NCBI GenBank assembly: GCA_964461535.1
Contig: CAYWUY010000005.1
Location: forward strand, 1 to 64,000
Direction of reading: 5' to 3'
From: Flavipsychrobacter sp964461535
Lineage (GTDB): Bacteria > Bacteroidota > Bacteroidia > Chitinophagales > Chitinophagaceae
DNA length: 64,000 bases
The notes below the pieces were generated by a model. That model did no database searches and was not told where the DNA came from. It was given only the letters and a program-made list of their open reading frames with translations. Positions 15,616-26,389 of the stretch are shown piece after piece. A program made the translations under genes and the position numbers. The first letter of the stretch is position 1, and each line of letters starts with the position of its first letter.

Positions 15616-18600
15616 ATGAAGAGAAATATACTTGCACTGGTGGTAATTTTAATGGGACTTTGGAGTGTAGCCAACGGCCAGCCGTTGCCTTGCCCCCCAA
15701 GTAATACTACCTCTATTACAACGTTTGGTGCTACCAATATATGTAATGGCATGTGTGCTACTATTTCAGCCTTAGGTACTACAACTTTAAAATCTACAAC
15801 GGGTTATACCCTGTCGGATATACCATATTTGCCAACTCCGTACACTGGTGGTACGCCAGTACTAGTGGGTGTAGATGATTCATTTAGTGACCCTGTAAGA
15901 ATACCTTTCCCTTTTTGTTTTTGGGGTAATAAATACGAGTATTGTGTGATTGGAGCTAATGGTCAGATTAGTTTCGACACTACTATGAAAGATTCTACAA
16001 ATGTGTGGCCTATTACCACTCCGTTGCCTGCTGGTTCTAGTAGTTCAACTAGAAATACCATAATGGGTGCCTATTACGATATAGATCCTAGTTTAGGAGG
16101 AACTATTTCTTGGAATATATATGGTACTGCACCTTGTAGAACCTTTGTGGTTTCATGGAGTAATATTCCTTTATTCAATCTTTCTACCTGTCCAGGACTA
16201 TTTGGTACACAGCAAATTGTGTTATATGAATCTACATATGCTATAGATATTTTTATAGAAAATAGACCAATATGTACGGATTGGAATTCTGGTAATGGTA
16301 TTCTTGGTATACAAGGGGTTAATCCAACAGACTTGGTAGTATATCCCGGCTTTAATGCCACTGCTTGGGCGGTATCTAATTTCGGATGCCGTTTTACGCC
16401 TAACGGCCCAGCATCTTGGACTTATTCATGGACAGATGCTGCTACCGGAGCTCCAGTAGGGTTAGGTGCTTCAGTGTCTGTGTGTCCTTCAATAACCACT
16501 ACTTATAATGTAAGAGGTGTGGCATCATCAAATTGCGATTCATTTATAGTTAATGCTGCTGTAACGGTAAATGTTGATTCTGCTCCTCCGGTAGGAACTG
16601 TAACTGTAGAGCAACCTACTAGATGTGGGTTAGATAATGGTAAAATGACTATCAATGGTTTAGAGTATGGTCATATAGATACCATATATTATACTATAGA
16701 TGGTGCTCCACAGCCAGGAAGACGAGTTTTTGTATCTACTGCAGGTACTGTTACGCTTACAGGTTTAGCTCCCGGAACATATTCCAATATTTTCTTTAAG
16801 GTAGATAGTTGTTTTACTCGCTCGGTAGGGCCTGTAATCTTAACATATCCGCCTCCAATACCAGTATCTGTTAGTCCGGATACTATTAATACTTGTGTAG
16901 GCGTTGCGGGTTTAATAACCGCTAGCATAGCTGACACTGGAACTTATTTATATAATTGGTCTCCGGCAGCATATTTATCAGATCCAGCTGCATCAGTTAC
17001 TTATGTTACTCCAGGGATTATGGGAGATTATACTTATGTGGTAACTACAAACAGAAATCCAGCACATCCTGAATGTGCTACAACTGATTCTGTTTTTGTA
17101 CATGTACTACCACCTATACAATTACATAATGTTGATACTGCTATATGTTTAGGTCGTTCGGTGCAAGTAAGGTTGACCGGAGATGTACAATATACCTACA
17201 GTTGGAATCCTACAGATGGAGTGTCTGACTCTACAATAAGACAACCACTAATTACACCTACTAGTGCGGGTTACCACACTTATTATGTATCTGCTGATTA
17301 TTCAAGTTGTCCTACGCAAGTAGATAGTTTTACTATTGAGGTGGATACTGTGGTGACACCTAGAACATATAGAGACACTATATGCTTAGGAATGATAGAT
17401 ACAGTAGATATGACTGTTCCCGGACCTGGTACAGGGATAAATGAATATTCTTATGCTTGGTTACCGTTGGCGGGTGTTAGTAACCCTACATCTCCTATAG
17501 TAGCACTAACTCCTACTACTTTAGGCCCCGGCAACATATGGTCTGTTACTATTGCACCTCATGCTGCTAACTGTAGCTCTACATCTATAGTAGACATATA
17601 TCTACTACCTAATACTGTAACCATTAGTCCGGTAGATACGCAAATATGCTTGGGCGATACTGTTACTGTTATAGGTACCGGTAGTCCTTTCTTTGGTTAT
17701 CAATGGATACCTACTACAGGTATAGCTACTCCGGCAAACTTAAATGTGCAAATTGGTACAGATACATCGGCAGTGTACACGGTGACAGCTAGCTTCCACA
17801 GATGTCCTGATATGTATGCTACATTGAATTTGAATGTACAACCTAATCCGAGTGTGTTTATTGGTACTAACAGATTTATGTGTCAGTTCGATACCGTGCA
17901 TTTAAAAGCAAATGTTTCTCCTGAGTGGTATAGTAGTTATACGTATGCTTGGACACCATCTGCCGACTTGGATCATAGTAATACACAGACTGTTGTATTC
18001 AGTGGTTTGGATACTACAAAGTTGATAGTAGAGGTTTCTACACCTGCAGGTTGTAAAGGCAAAGATTCTATAGTTATCAATGTATTGCCCGGTAACTTCT
18101 TAGCCTCTATGCCAGACTTGAGCGTATGTCCTGGTGATGTGGTTACACTTAATCCTACAACGGTATCAACCGATGGTTATACAAGTTTGACTTATAGTTG
18201 GTTCCCTTGGTATTATTTAAGCGATAGCGTAGCGGCTAAACCACAGTTGAGTGCTATAGCTAACCAGACGTATACCTTGATAGCTACGACTAATATGGGT
18301 TGCAAGGATACGGTATCATTTAATGTAAATGTTTATCCAGCAGCGGTGATAACTATGGATGATTCTGCCACACTATATCCTGGAGAAACATTCCATATTA
18401 TGCCAATTACAAATGCAGTAAACTTTACATGGTTCCCTATTACAGGTTTGTCAAGCAACTTAATATCAGATCCTGTAGCATCGCCAGAAATAAGCACACA
18501 GTATATAGTTACTGCTGAAACTGTGAATGGGTGCACCATTAGTGATACTATACAAATAAATGTTACTACAGAGTCGGTAATAGCAATGGTAAATGCATTT

Positions 18601-18852
18601 GTACCAACATCTGCAAATAGTAACACCAATACTTTTAAAGTGTCGTTGAAAGGTGAGGCTACGTTAGACTATTTTAGAGTATTTAACAGGTGGGGAAATC
18701 TGTTATTTGAAACAAAAGACATTTCTAAGGGATGGGATGGATCCTATAATGGTACCCCTCAACCTTACGGAGTATATATCTATGAAGTGAGCGCAACTAC
18801 TTCAATGGGTACCCCCGTTAAGAAACAAGGAAATGTAACACTATTGCGCTAA
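15616..18852 (+). CDS. Giant secreted adhesin-like protein with CHU_C domain (T9SS cargo), type A
   Basis: The protein has 1078 residues with a signal peptide (about 1-21, ending VANGQ). The N-terminal region (about 60-265) resembles the 'IPFPFCFWGNKY..VIGANGQISF' surface-protein module. A long series of repeated beta-sandwich (Ig/PKD-like) modules follows, each with 'D..IC.G' and 'Y.W.P..G.S' motifs. The C-terminal CHU_C domain (about 995-1078) contains FRVFNRWGNLLFE, GWDGSYNG and ends NVTLLR. That domain is the type B signal for T9SS export to the cell surface. The middle and C-terminal modules are closely similar to those of the next gene. The function is inferred to be adhesion or gliding-related. 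Confidence 0.9.
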   Translation: MKRNILALVVILMGLWSVANGQPLPCPPSNTTSITTFGATNICNGMCATISALGTTTLKSTTGYTLSDIPYLPTPYTGGTPVLVGVDDSFSDPVRIPFPFCFWGNKYEYCVIGANGQISFDTTMKDSTNVWPITTPLPAGSSSSTRNTIMGAYYDIDPSLGGTISWNIYGTAPCRTFVVSWSNIPLFNLSTCPGLFGTQQIVLYESTYAIDIFIENRPICTDWNSGNGILGIQGVNPTDLVVYPGFNATAWAVSNFGCRFTPNGPASWTYSWTDAATGAPVGLGASVSVCPSITTTYNVRGVASSNCDSFIVNAAVTVNVDSAPPVGTVTVEQPTRCGLDNGKMTINGLEYGHIDTIYYTIDGAPQPGRRVFVSTAGTVTLTGLAPGTYSNIFFKVDSCFTRSVGPVILTYPPPIPVSVSPDTINTCVGVAGLITASIADTGTYLYNWSPAAYLSDPAASVTYVTPGIMGDYTYVVTTNRNPAHPECATTDSVFVHVLPPIQLHNVDTAICLGRSVQVRLTGDVQYTYSWNPTDGVSDSTIRQPLITPTSAGYHTYYVSADYSSCPTQVDSFTIEVDTVVTPRTYRDTICLGMIDTVDMTVPGPGTGINEYSYAWLPLAGVSNPTSPIVALTPTTLGPGNIWSVTIAPHAANCSSTSIVDIYLLPNTVTISPVDTQICLGDTVTVIGTGSPFFGYQWIPTTGIATPANLNVQIGTDTSAVYTVTASFHRCPDMYATLNLNVQPNPSVFIGTNRFMCQFDTVHLKANVSPEWYSSYTYAWTPSADLDHSNTQTVVFSGLDTTKLIVEVSTPAGCKGKDSIVINVLPGNFLASMPDLSVCPGDVVTLNPTTVSTDGYTSLTYSWFPWYYLSDSVAAKPQLSAIANQTYTLIATTNMGCKDTVSFNVNVYPAAVITMDDSATLYPGETFHIMPITNAVNFTWFPITGLSSNLISDPVASPEISTQYIVTAETVNGCTISDTIQINVTTESVIAMVNAFVPTSANSNTNTFKVSLKGEATLDYFRVFNRWGNLLFETKDISKGWDGSYNGTPQPYGVYIYEVSATTSMGTPVKKQGNVTLLR

Positions 18853-18908
18853 GGATTTGAAAGTAATCCAATTAAGCTATAATATCCTATCAGCCAAATG
18901 TATAAATC

Positions 18909-21900
18909 ATGAGAAAAGTATTTCTTACAGTTGTTGCTTTATGTTGTTATGCCACATTTGCTACTGCGCAAATGGTAGGTGACTGTGTGTTTCTTAAAGG
19001 TAAATATGTAGAAGTAGGCATAGCCCCTAATGGTGGCTATGGTAGTACTTTAGATGCTCCGGCAGGTTATCACCCTAATTTTGCAGGTACTAGTTTTTAT
19101 GATCCCGGGGCAGGTACTTCAACTTTTAGTTCACAGTTTTTAGGTTTCGTTGCAGATTATGGTAAAGATGGATGGACTGTTGGGACACCTCCTTATTGGG
19201 GTGATTATTATTTGCCGGGCACACCACAAGAAGGATGGGCCGTACAAATAGGTACAGGAACGGAGTCTCATGCATATATCCCTAGTTATACTGCCTTTGG
19301 TTCTACAGGTTATACTGGACTTTTGACAGGTACAAATACTGCGTATACTAATTTTGGAGGGATTAGCAGAGGTATATGGAATGGCACTCATGGCCCATTA
19401 GCGATTAAGCAAACGACAACATTGGATACTAATAAATTGTATTTTACGGTCAATGTTATCATGAGGAATACAGGAGCTACTACTTTGAATGATATTTATT
19501 ACATGAGAACACTAGATCCAGATAATGAGCAAACAAGGTCTGGGGACTTCACAACTGCAAATACAATAACTAATCAGCTTCCTAATCCTGATAATAAAGT
19601 ATTGGTATCTGCCGTTGGAACAGGTGCTTTTGCTTCAAATGCTTATCTAGGTTTAGGAACTAAAGATTGTAGGGCTAAATGTNNNNNNNNNNNNNNNNNN
19701 NNNNNNNNNNNNNNNNNNNNNNNNNNNNNNNNNNNNNNNNNNNNNNNNNNNNNNNNNNNNNNNNNNNNNNNNNNNNNNNNNNGGAGATAGTACTACGCTT
19801 ACTTATGCATACATTTTAAATGCTGCATATATAGATAGTGCACTTGATGCTACTCAGCCTGCTTTTTTGGTTAATGAGTTGTCGTTCGAGTCAGGTGATA
19901 CGGTAAATTTATGTGAGTATAACTTTGATACCATGTTGGTATCTATGGGTAGCGGTGCATTTTATAATTGGCATTGGGCACCCAATCTACTTATAACAGA
20001 TACTACTGCAGTTTCTAATGTTATAGATGTTACAGGAATATCTGCACCAATAACATATACAATAACAGGTGTGAATGTATCCGGTGGTTGCGATACTGTA
20101 AGGTATAATCTTACATTAATAAGAGGATTATTTGATGTAGTATTACATAATCATGATACCACAATATGTAGAGGCTCTTCATTTGCTGCGTCTGTAACGG
20201 GAAGTCCATTACTAGATTATAGCTGGTCTCCTGCGGCAGGTGTTTCTAATGTTACTGCCATGAATCCTACATTGTCGCCTACTGTAACTACTACTTATAC
20301 ACTAACTGTAAGCTCTACTACAGGATGTCCTCCTATACAGAAGTTTTTAACGGTAAGCGTTTTAGACCCGACATTCACTTCGGTTACAGGTACTAACCCA
20401 ACTGCTTGTGGCTATACTGATGGTAGGCTCTTATTGAGTGGTTTACAGGTTGGCTTCCCTGATACTGTATTTTATATGAAGGATGGTACACCTCAGTTGC
20501 CTATACCTACATTGCCTTCGGCTTCGGGTACTATTACTGTAAATGGATTAGGACAAGGTGTATATTCTAATATATATGTAAAAGTGGGTTTGTGTCCTAC
20601 AGTAACAAGAGGTCCGGTGAGTTTAATAGACCCACCGCCACCAACCATTACAGTAGATTCAAACTATGTAAAAACATGCGTTAATAACTCTACGCAATTG
20701 CATGTGTATGCATTCCCTAATACGGTGCCTTATTTCTACAATTGGTCGCCGCCGGCATATTTAAGTAATGCCATTATAGCCGACCCTATAGTAACGCCTA
20801 CTGTAGGTGGAGATATAGTGTATACTGTATCAGTGAATCCTAGTGCGTTAGACAGATGTAAAACTACAGATACTGTAAGAGTACATGTATTAGATGCATT
20901 CTCTTTAAATAATATTGATACTGTGATTTGTTTAGGGTCAGTAGTAAATACACGTGTAACAGGTAGTAATGAATATACTTACAATTGGACACCTGCACTG
21001 GGTGTATCAGATGTAAATATTAAGACACCAACAATAAATCCTGGTGCACATGGTACTTACACTTATTACGAAACTGCTAATTATGCTAATTGTGCAGAAC
21101 AAATAGACAGTTTTAAAATTGAAGTAGATACGCCGGCTACTCCCCAAATTATAGTGGATACTATATGCTTGGGTATGACTTATACTCATGATTTTACAGT
21201 TCCCGGTACCGGTGGTACAGCTGAGTATAATTATCTTTGGACAGCACCGGCTACTTCATTAATAAGTGCTACAACAATACCTAATCCGGTGGTACAACCG
21301 GGTGTAACTGGACTAAACATATATACAGTACAGATAACACCTAGTGCAGCTACTTGTCGTACATTCAGCTATTTAAATTTATTGGTGTTGCCGAACTCAA
21401 TAACTGTAAGACCTACCGATACCATGATATGTGAAGGTAATTCTGTACCTGCATTCGGATTTGGTAGCGACTTATTTAGTTATCATTGGATTCCTACAAC
21501 TGGTATTCCTACACCTGATAACAAGAACATTATTATTACGACAGATACTAGTGCGGTATATACACTTACTGCATCATTCAGAGGCTGCCCTGATATGACG
21601 GCTACGCTTAACTTGGATGTACAGCCTAACCCTACTGTATATGTGGGAGGAAATAGATTCTTGTGCCAATATGATACGTTAAGAATTATGTCTTCTGTAT
21701 CTCCGGCTTGGTATACCGGTTATACTTATAACTGGACTCCATCTGCTGATTTAGACCATAATAATACACCAACTGTTGTGTTCTCTGGTCTTGATACAGC
21801 TAAGCTAATACTTGAAGTATCAACTCCGGCAGGATGTACTGCAAAAGACTCTGCTATTGTGAATGTAATACCTGGAGATTTCATGGTTTCATTCCCTGAT

Positions 21901-22623
21901 TATAATTTATGTCCAGGCGATTCTGCAGTGTTAATGCCTTCATCTAGTGTGCCTGGTGTAAGTTATCACTTCTATCCATGGTATTATTTAAGTGATAGTG
22001 TAACCACCACTACAACAACACTAAAAGCTATAAGTAATACTACTTACACTGTAGTAGCTGCAAATGTGTATGGCTGTAAGGATACTACTAAGTTTGATGT
22101 AGTTGTTCATCCTGCGGGTGTAATAACACTTGATGATGAAGTGACACTATATCCTGGCGAAACAGTAGAGTTGGCTACAACCTCGAATTGTGCTACATTC
22201 TCTTGGTTCCCAATAACCGGATTAAGTTCTGCTGTGTCATCTAACCCAATAGCTAGTCCTGAGGTGAGTACCACTTATTTTGTAACTGGATATACAGAGA
22301 ATGGTTGTGAGGCTAAAGACTCGATAGCTGTTAATGTAAATTCTATATCGTTCTTGGCTATGCCTAATGCATTTACGCCTGGTTCGGGTGGTGCTAATGC
22401 TTATTTTAAACCAAATTTAAGAGGTGCAGCAACGTTGAATTACTTCAGAATATATAACCGCTGGGGTAACACATTATTTGAAACTAAGGACATAACAAAA
22501 GGATGGGATGGTACCTACAATGGCACTCCTCAACCTTATGGTGTATATATATATGAGATTCAAGCAGTAGATAATACCGGAAAACCTGTAACAAAATCTG
22601 GTAATGTGACATTGCTTCGATAG
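18909..22623 (+). CDS. Giant secreted adhesin-like protein with CHU_C domain, interrupted by assembly gap
   Basis: This is one gene split by 100 Ns. Before the gap 258 codons are readable (signal peptide about 1-20, then a ~300-residue N-terminal domain). After the gap the frame resumes at 19783 (GDSTTLTYAY...) and runs 946 codons to the stop. Codon 258 ends exactly at the gap and a codon begins exactly after it, but 100 is not a multiple of three, so the N count is a placeholder. Comparison with the two downstream paralogues predicts about 53 missing residues (~159 bases) and a total of about 1257 residues. The N-terminal domain matches the genes at 22730 and 26390, while the Ig-like modules and the CHU_C end (FRIYNRWGNTLFE, VTLLR) match the gene at 15616, so the protein is a chimera of the two types. 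Confidence 0.85.
19683..19782. other. Assembly gap (100 Ns)
   Basis: Exactly 100 Ns, the conventional size for a gap of unknown length, lie inside the adhesin gene 18909-22623 at the conserved 'GTKDCRAK' motif. The real length is predicted to be close to 159 bases from two paralogues that both have 54 residues between the flanking motifs. Confidence 0.97.
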
Positions 22624-22694
22624 TTTTTTTCTATAGACCCCATCAGCATAGAGCTTTTATGAAAAAAATGTTAAAAGTTCTAATTATAATTACA

Positions 22695-22702
22695 TATATT
22701 TG
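22695..22702 (+). promoter_or_regulatory. -7 box (TATATTTG) for adhesin gene 22730
   Basis: The octamer matches TAnnTTTG exactly, 27 bases before the ATG. No convincing -33 element is seen. It suggests that the third adhesin gene can be transcribed separately from the first two. Confidence 0.45.
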
Positions 22703-22729
22703 AATTAACCACTCAATGCCTGATTTTAT

Positions 22730-25700
22730 ATGAAAAAACGTGTACTTCTACTTACCATGATGGCTGTATTAGGGCTACAGCTACAGTCAATAGCTCAACT
22801 GGTTTCCGGCAATATGTTTTTGCAGGGGCGGTATGTAGAGATAGGCTCTATGCCCAATGGTGCATTAGGTAGCTCTGTTGCAGCACCTGTTGGGTACCAT
22901 CCACACCCAGGTGGATCGATATTTGCTTGTAGTGGTTCCGGACCTAATAGGTTAGCACACGTATATGATTTTGGTTTGGATGGTTGGACAGTTGGAACTC
23001 CTGCATATATGGGTGACTATACACTCCCAGGTAGTCCTTGGGAAGGATGGGCAGTGCAGTATAATGGTATAGTAAGTTATGCATATCAGACGTCTTGTAC
23101 TATAACATCAGGTGGTACCGGAAGTTGGTCGTCGTACACCAATTCTGGTGGCATAGCGCGTGGTGTTTGGAATGGTACTTTTGCTAGTGGAGCATTAGCG
23201 TTAACCCAGGAATATAGAGTGGATACACTGGGTTCTGCGCTTATTTTCACAGTTAAGTTTGTGAATACATCGGCATCTCCAATTTTGGGTGTGTATTATA
23301 TGCGTGCATTTGACCCGGATAATAACCAAACATGGTCTGGAGGATCGTTTACAACCGTTAATACAATTGTACATCAAAATGAAGATGCTACACACACTGT
23401 GTTAGTATCTGCTACTGCAACCGGTACTGCGGCAGCAACCGGTACACCTCCTCAGAAACTAGGTGTTGGAACTAGAGACTGTAGAGCCAAAGCATTTATA
23501 TTTAACTCTTGGCCTATGTCTACAGCTTGTAATTTGGCTAATGTGTGGTCAGAATCTGCTAGCTGTTTAGGTACGTCATATTTTGGTTTGAATAACTCGA
23601 CTACAGGTGACGTAGCTTTAGGTTTGGTTTATAAAATAGGTGATATAGCAGCTGGAGATAGTGCTGTATTATCTATGGCATATGTATATAATGGTGACTT
23701 GGGTATAGGTGATGCCTTCCCTGATCCTACATTATATGTTGATGGTGTTTTACGTGCTGATATAGATACCATATATCCTTGCGAAGGTTCCACAGTGAAT
23801 ATCGATATCATGAATGGAACAGATAAAGAATTTACGTGGAGTGACTGGACTTGGGCCCCGGCAGATGGATTAACTACTACAACTGGTGTGAGTAATACAC
23901 TAGATGTTTCGGCTCTTTCTGGAGTTACTACGTATACTATTTCAGGTTTTTCAAATAGAATGGGTAGTTGTGCTGAGAAAATCTTTACTCTTACGGTGTC
24001 CCCAGTAAGTGTTGCAGGCCCAATAGTGAGGGACACTTTGTTATGTTTGAATGTGCCTATATCTGGGTTTACTTTAGCTTCACAAGTAGATTCTTCAGGT
24101 ACTTTAATGTGGTATACAACTCCGACTGGTGGTGTGGGAACTCCATATCCCCCTACTGTTAGTACAACAACTTTGGGTACATATACCTATTATGTTACTC
24201 AGAATATTATGGGATGTATAAGTGGTCGTGTGCCTATTACCGTTACTATAGGTTCTGCGCCAACTGTTCTTGCTGCTAATAACGGACCTATATGTCAGGG
24301 CTCAACTCTTAGTTTGACACTGACTGAAACATTCTCTGCGGGCTTAACACTAACATATGCTTGGAATGGTCCTGCCGGTTTCTTTTCTACAACAAGAGAA
24401 CCAGTTATCCCAATAACGGCCGCAACAGATTCAGGTACCTATACTGTGGTAGTGACTGATAATAATGGCTGCTCGTCTTTACCAGCATCAACAACTGCAG
24501 TTGTTCATGCTACGCCAACTTCGCCTGTGTTCACTAATCCTACTTATTGTCAATATTTGCCTACAGTGCCATTATCCGCATTCGGTTCTAATATATTGTG
24601 GTACGATTATCCAAGTGGAGGTACAGGAAGCACAACTGCTCCAACTCCATCAAGTATGGTGCCGGGTGTGTATACCTATTACGTAACACAAACAAGATTT
24701 GGTTGTGAAAGTGCAAGATATCCGGTAATAGTAACTATTAATCCTAAACCGGTACCGCCTACTATTATAAATGATCCGGGTGCATATTGCCCTGGTGCTC
24801 CATTCAATCCGTTCACTGTAGTTTCAGGAACTGGTATTAGATGGTATACTTCTGCTACAGGTGGAGTAGGTACTGGTGTAGCACCTGTTGTTAGCACCGC
24901 TACTCCGGGTACATTTACTAATTATGCTTCTCAAACAGTATTAGGTTGCGAAAGTGATAGAGCTGCTATAAACGTAGTAGTCTATCCTCCGGTGGATGCT
25001 AATTTCAATTTTATAAGGAATTTAGGTTGTAGTGAGGATACAGTTAAGTTTGTTAACAGTACCACTAATGGTATAAGTTTCGTATGGCAGTTTGGCGATG
25101 GATACTCATCTACTGCATATAATCCTACACACATTTACAACTATCATATACCATACACTGTTAAATTGTTTGCCTACAGTCCTAATGGATGTATAGATAG
25201 TAGTATACAAAGTGTAGATGTTTCACACACAGATAGTGCTAGATTTACAGTTGCTAGTAATGTAGCTTGTCAGTCAGCTGCTGTAAATTTTGTAAATAAT
25301 TCTATTATAACAGCAGGTGCTGCTACATATGCATGGAGTTTTGGAGACGGAACAACAAGTGCTGCAGCAAGTCCGGCTCATACATTTACTAATGCAGGTA
25401 CTTACAATGTAATGCTAGTAGTAAATGATACTATACCTTGTTATGATACTGCATATACTACTATAACAGTAGATTCTGCTAGTGGAGTAGACATCAACTT
25501 TAGTGATTCTGTAATATGCCAAGGTTCTTATGTTACATTCTCCACTACACATACTTCTGATGGATATGAAGGTATAGTGTGGAGATTTGGAAATGGAGAT
25601 AGTATACTAAATGAAGATCCAGTTGTTTATGGATATCCGGCTGCTGGTGTGTATACTGTATCAGCAACTGCATACTTCAGAGCGTGCCCAGATGTGTCAG

Positions 25701-26230
25701 GTGATAGAGTGTTTCATGTGTACGAACATCCAACGGTGAACTTAGGTCCTGATACTACTATATGTATAGGCGATGCAGCTGCAGTTGTTGGAGATTATAT
25801 AAATGCTGCAACACCAGGTGCTACTTGGGTATGGAATACTGGAGCCATAACACCTACTATAGCAGTAGCAGAAGCAGGTACTTACGCGGTTACTGTAAAT
25901 GTAGGCGGATGTTCATCATCAGATGAGGTAGTAGTTACTGATGGATGTGATATTCATTTCATTAATACATTTACACCTAATAAGGATGGATTAAATGACT
26001 TCTTTAATCCAAGAGATTATTTCAATAAAGGGATGAAAACATTCTCATTGGTTGTATATAACAGGTGGGGACAAAAAGTATTTGAAACCCAGAATACTAC
26101 CGGAAGAGGTTGGGATGGAACATTTAATGATGTGCCACAACCAGAGGGTGTATATGTTTATCAGGTAGAAGCTGCCTTTAGTGATGGACAAACCTTTAAG
26201 AAAATAGGTAACTTAACATTATTACGTTAA
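22730..26230 (+). CDS. Giant secreted adhesin-like protein with Ig-like, PKD and CHU_C domains, type B
   Basis: The protein has 1166 residues with a signal peptide (1-22, ending SIAQ). A ~300-residue N-terminal domain begins MFLQGRYVEIGSMPNG and includes DGWTVGTPAYMGDY and GTRDCRAKA. About four Ig-like repeats follow (YCQ...PL.A.G....WY...GG...P.PS...G.YTYYVTQT..GCES, the CHU_C-associated Ig type). Then come three PKD domains (WQFGDG, WSFGDG and WRFGNG near residues 787, 871 and 951). The C-terminal CHU_C domain has VVYNRWGQKVFE, GWDGTFND and ends NLTLLR. It is predicted to be exported by the T9SS and attached to the cell surface. Confidence 0.92.
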   Translation: MKKRVLLLTMMAVLGLQLQSIAQLVSGNMFLQGRYVEIGSMPNGALGSSVAAPVGYHPHPGGSIFACSGSGPNRLAHVYDFGLDGWTVGTPAYMGDYTLPGSPWEGWAVQYNGIVSYAYQTSCTITSGGTGSWSSYTNSGGIARGVWNGTFASGALALTQEYRVDTLGSALIFTVKFVNTSASPILGVYYMRAFDPDNNQTWSGGSFTTVNTIVHQNEDATHTVLVSATATGTAAATGTPPQKLGVGTRDCRAKAFIFNSWPMSTACNLANVWSESASCLGTSYFGLNNSTTGDVALGLVYKIGDIAAGDSAVLSMAYVYNGDLGIGDAFPDPTLYVDGVLRADIDTIYPCEGSTVNIDIMNGTDKEFTWSDWTWAPADGLTTTTGVSNTLDVSALSGVTTYTISGFSNRMGSCAEKIFTLTVSPVSVAGPIVRDTLLCLNVPISGFTLASQVDSSGTLMWYTTPTGGVGTPYPPTVSTTTLGTYTYYVTQNIMGCISGRVPITVTIGSAPTVLAANNGPICQGSTLSLTLTETFSAGLTLTYAWNGPAGFFSTTREPVIPITAATDSGTYTVVVTDNNGCSSLPASTTAVVHATPTSPVFTNPTYCQYLPTVPLSAFGSNILWYDYPSGGTGSTTAPTPSSMVPGVYTYYVTQTRFGCESARYPVIVTINPKPVPPTIINDPGAYCPGAPFNPFTVVSGTGIRWYTSATGGVGTGVAPVVSTATPGTFTNYASQTVLGCESDRAAINVVVYPPVDANFNFIRNLGCSEDTVKFVNSTTNGISFVWQFGDGYSSTAYNPTHIYNYHIPYTVKLFAYSPNGCIDSSIQSVDVSHTDSARFTVASNVACQSAAVNFVNNSIITAGAATYAWSFGDGTTSAAASPAHTFTNAGTYNVMLVVNDTIPCYDTAYTTITVDSASGVDINFSDSVICQGSYVTFSTTHTSDGYEGIVWRFGNGDSILNEDPVVYGYPAAGVYTVSATAYFRACPDVSGDRVFHVYEHPTVNLGPDTTICIGDAAAVVGDYINAATPGATWVWNTGAITPTIAVAEAGTYAVTVNVGGCSSSDEVVVTDGCDIHFINTFTPNKDGLNDFFNPRDYFNKGMKTFSLVVYNRWGQKVFETQNTTGRGWDGTFNDVPQPEGVYVYQVEAAFSDGQTFKKIGNLTLLR

Positions 26231-26260
26231 CTGTTTTATCATGCTATAATTTGCAAGAAA

Positions 26261-26304
26261 AATATTGCCAAAAATTAATTTTATTGTTAATTTTTGGCAA
26301 TATT
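26261..26304 (+). terminator. Strong terminator after adhesin gene 22730-26230
   Basis: A perfect 18-bp inverted repeat (arms AATATTGCCAAAAATTAA and its complement) with an 8-base loop is followed by CTTTTATATTTG. It separates the third and fourth adhesin genes, which therefore are separate transcripts. Confidence 0.85.
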
Positions 26305-26308
26305 CTTT

Positions 26309-26316
26309 TATATTTG
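26309..26316 (+). promoter_or_regulatory. -7 box (TATATTTG) for adhesin gene 26390
   Basis: An exact TAnnTTTG match sits immediately downstream of the 26261-26304 terminator and 73 bases before the ATG. No -33 TTTG lies at 19 bases. Confidence 0.4.
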
Positions 26317-26389
26317 TTTTAACAAAATTATTCAGTTTAACCAACTTTGTAGAATTAGTTCCTGTCTAATTCTGTATACAAACTAGCAT

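Noticed and set aside
19867..22623. A separate 918-residue gene starting at 19867
   Set aside because: It starts at a TTG in the middle of a domain; the frame is open back to the assembly gap and continues the gene at 18909.
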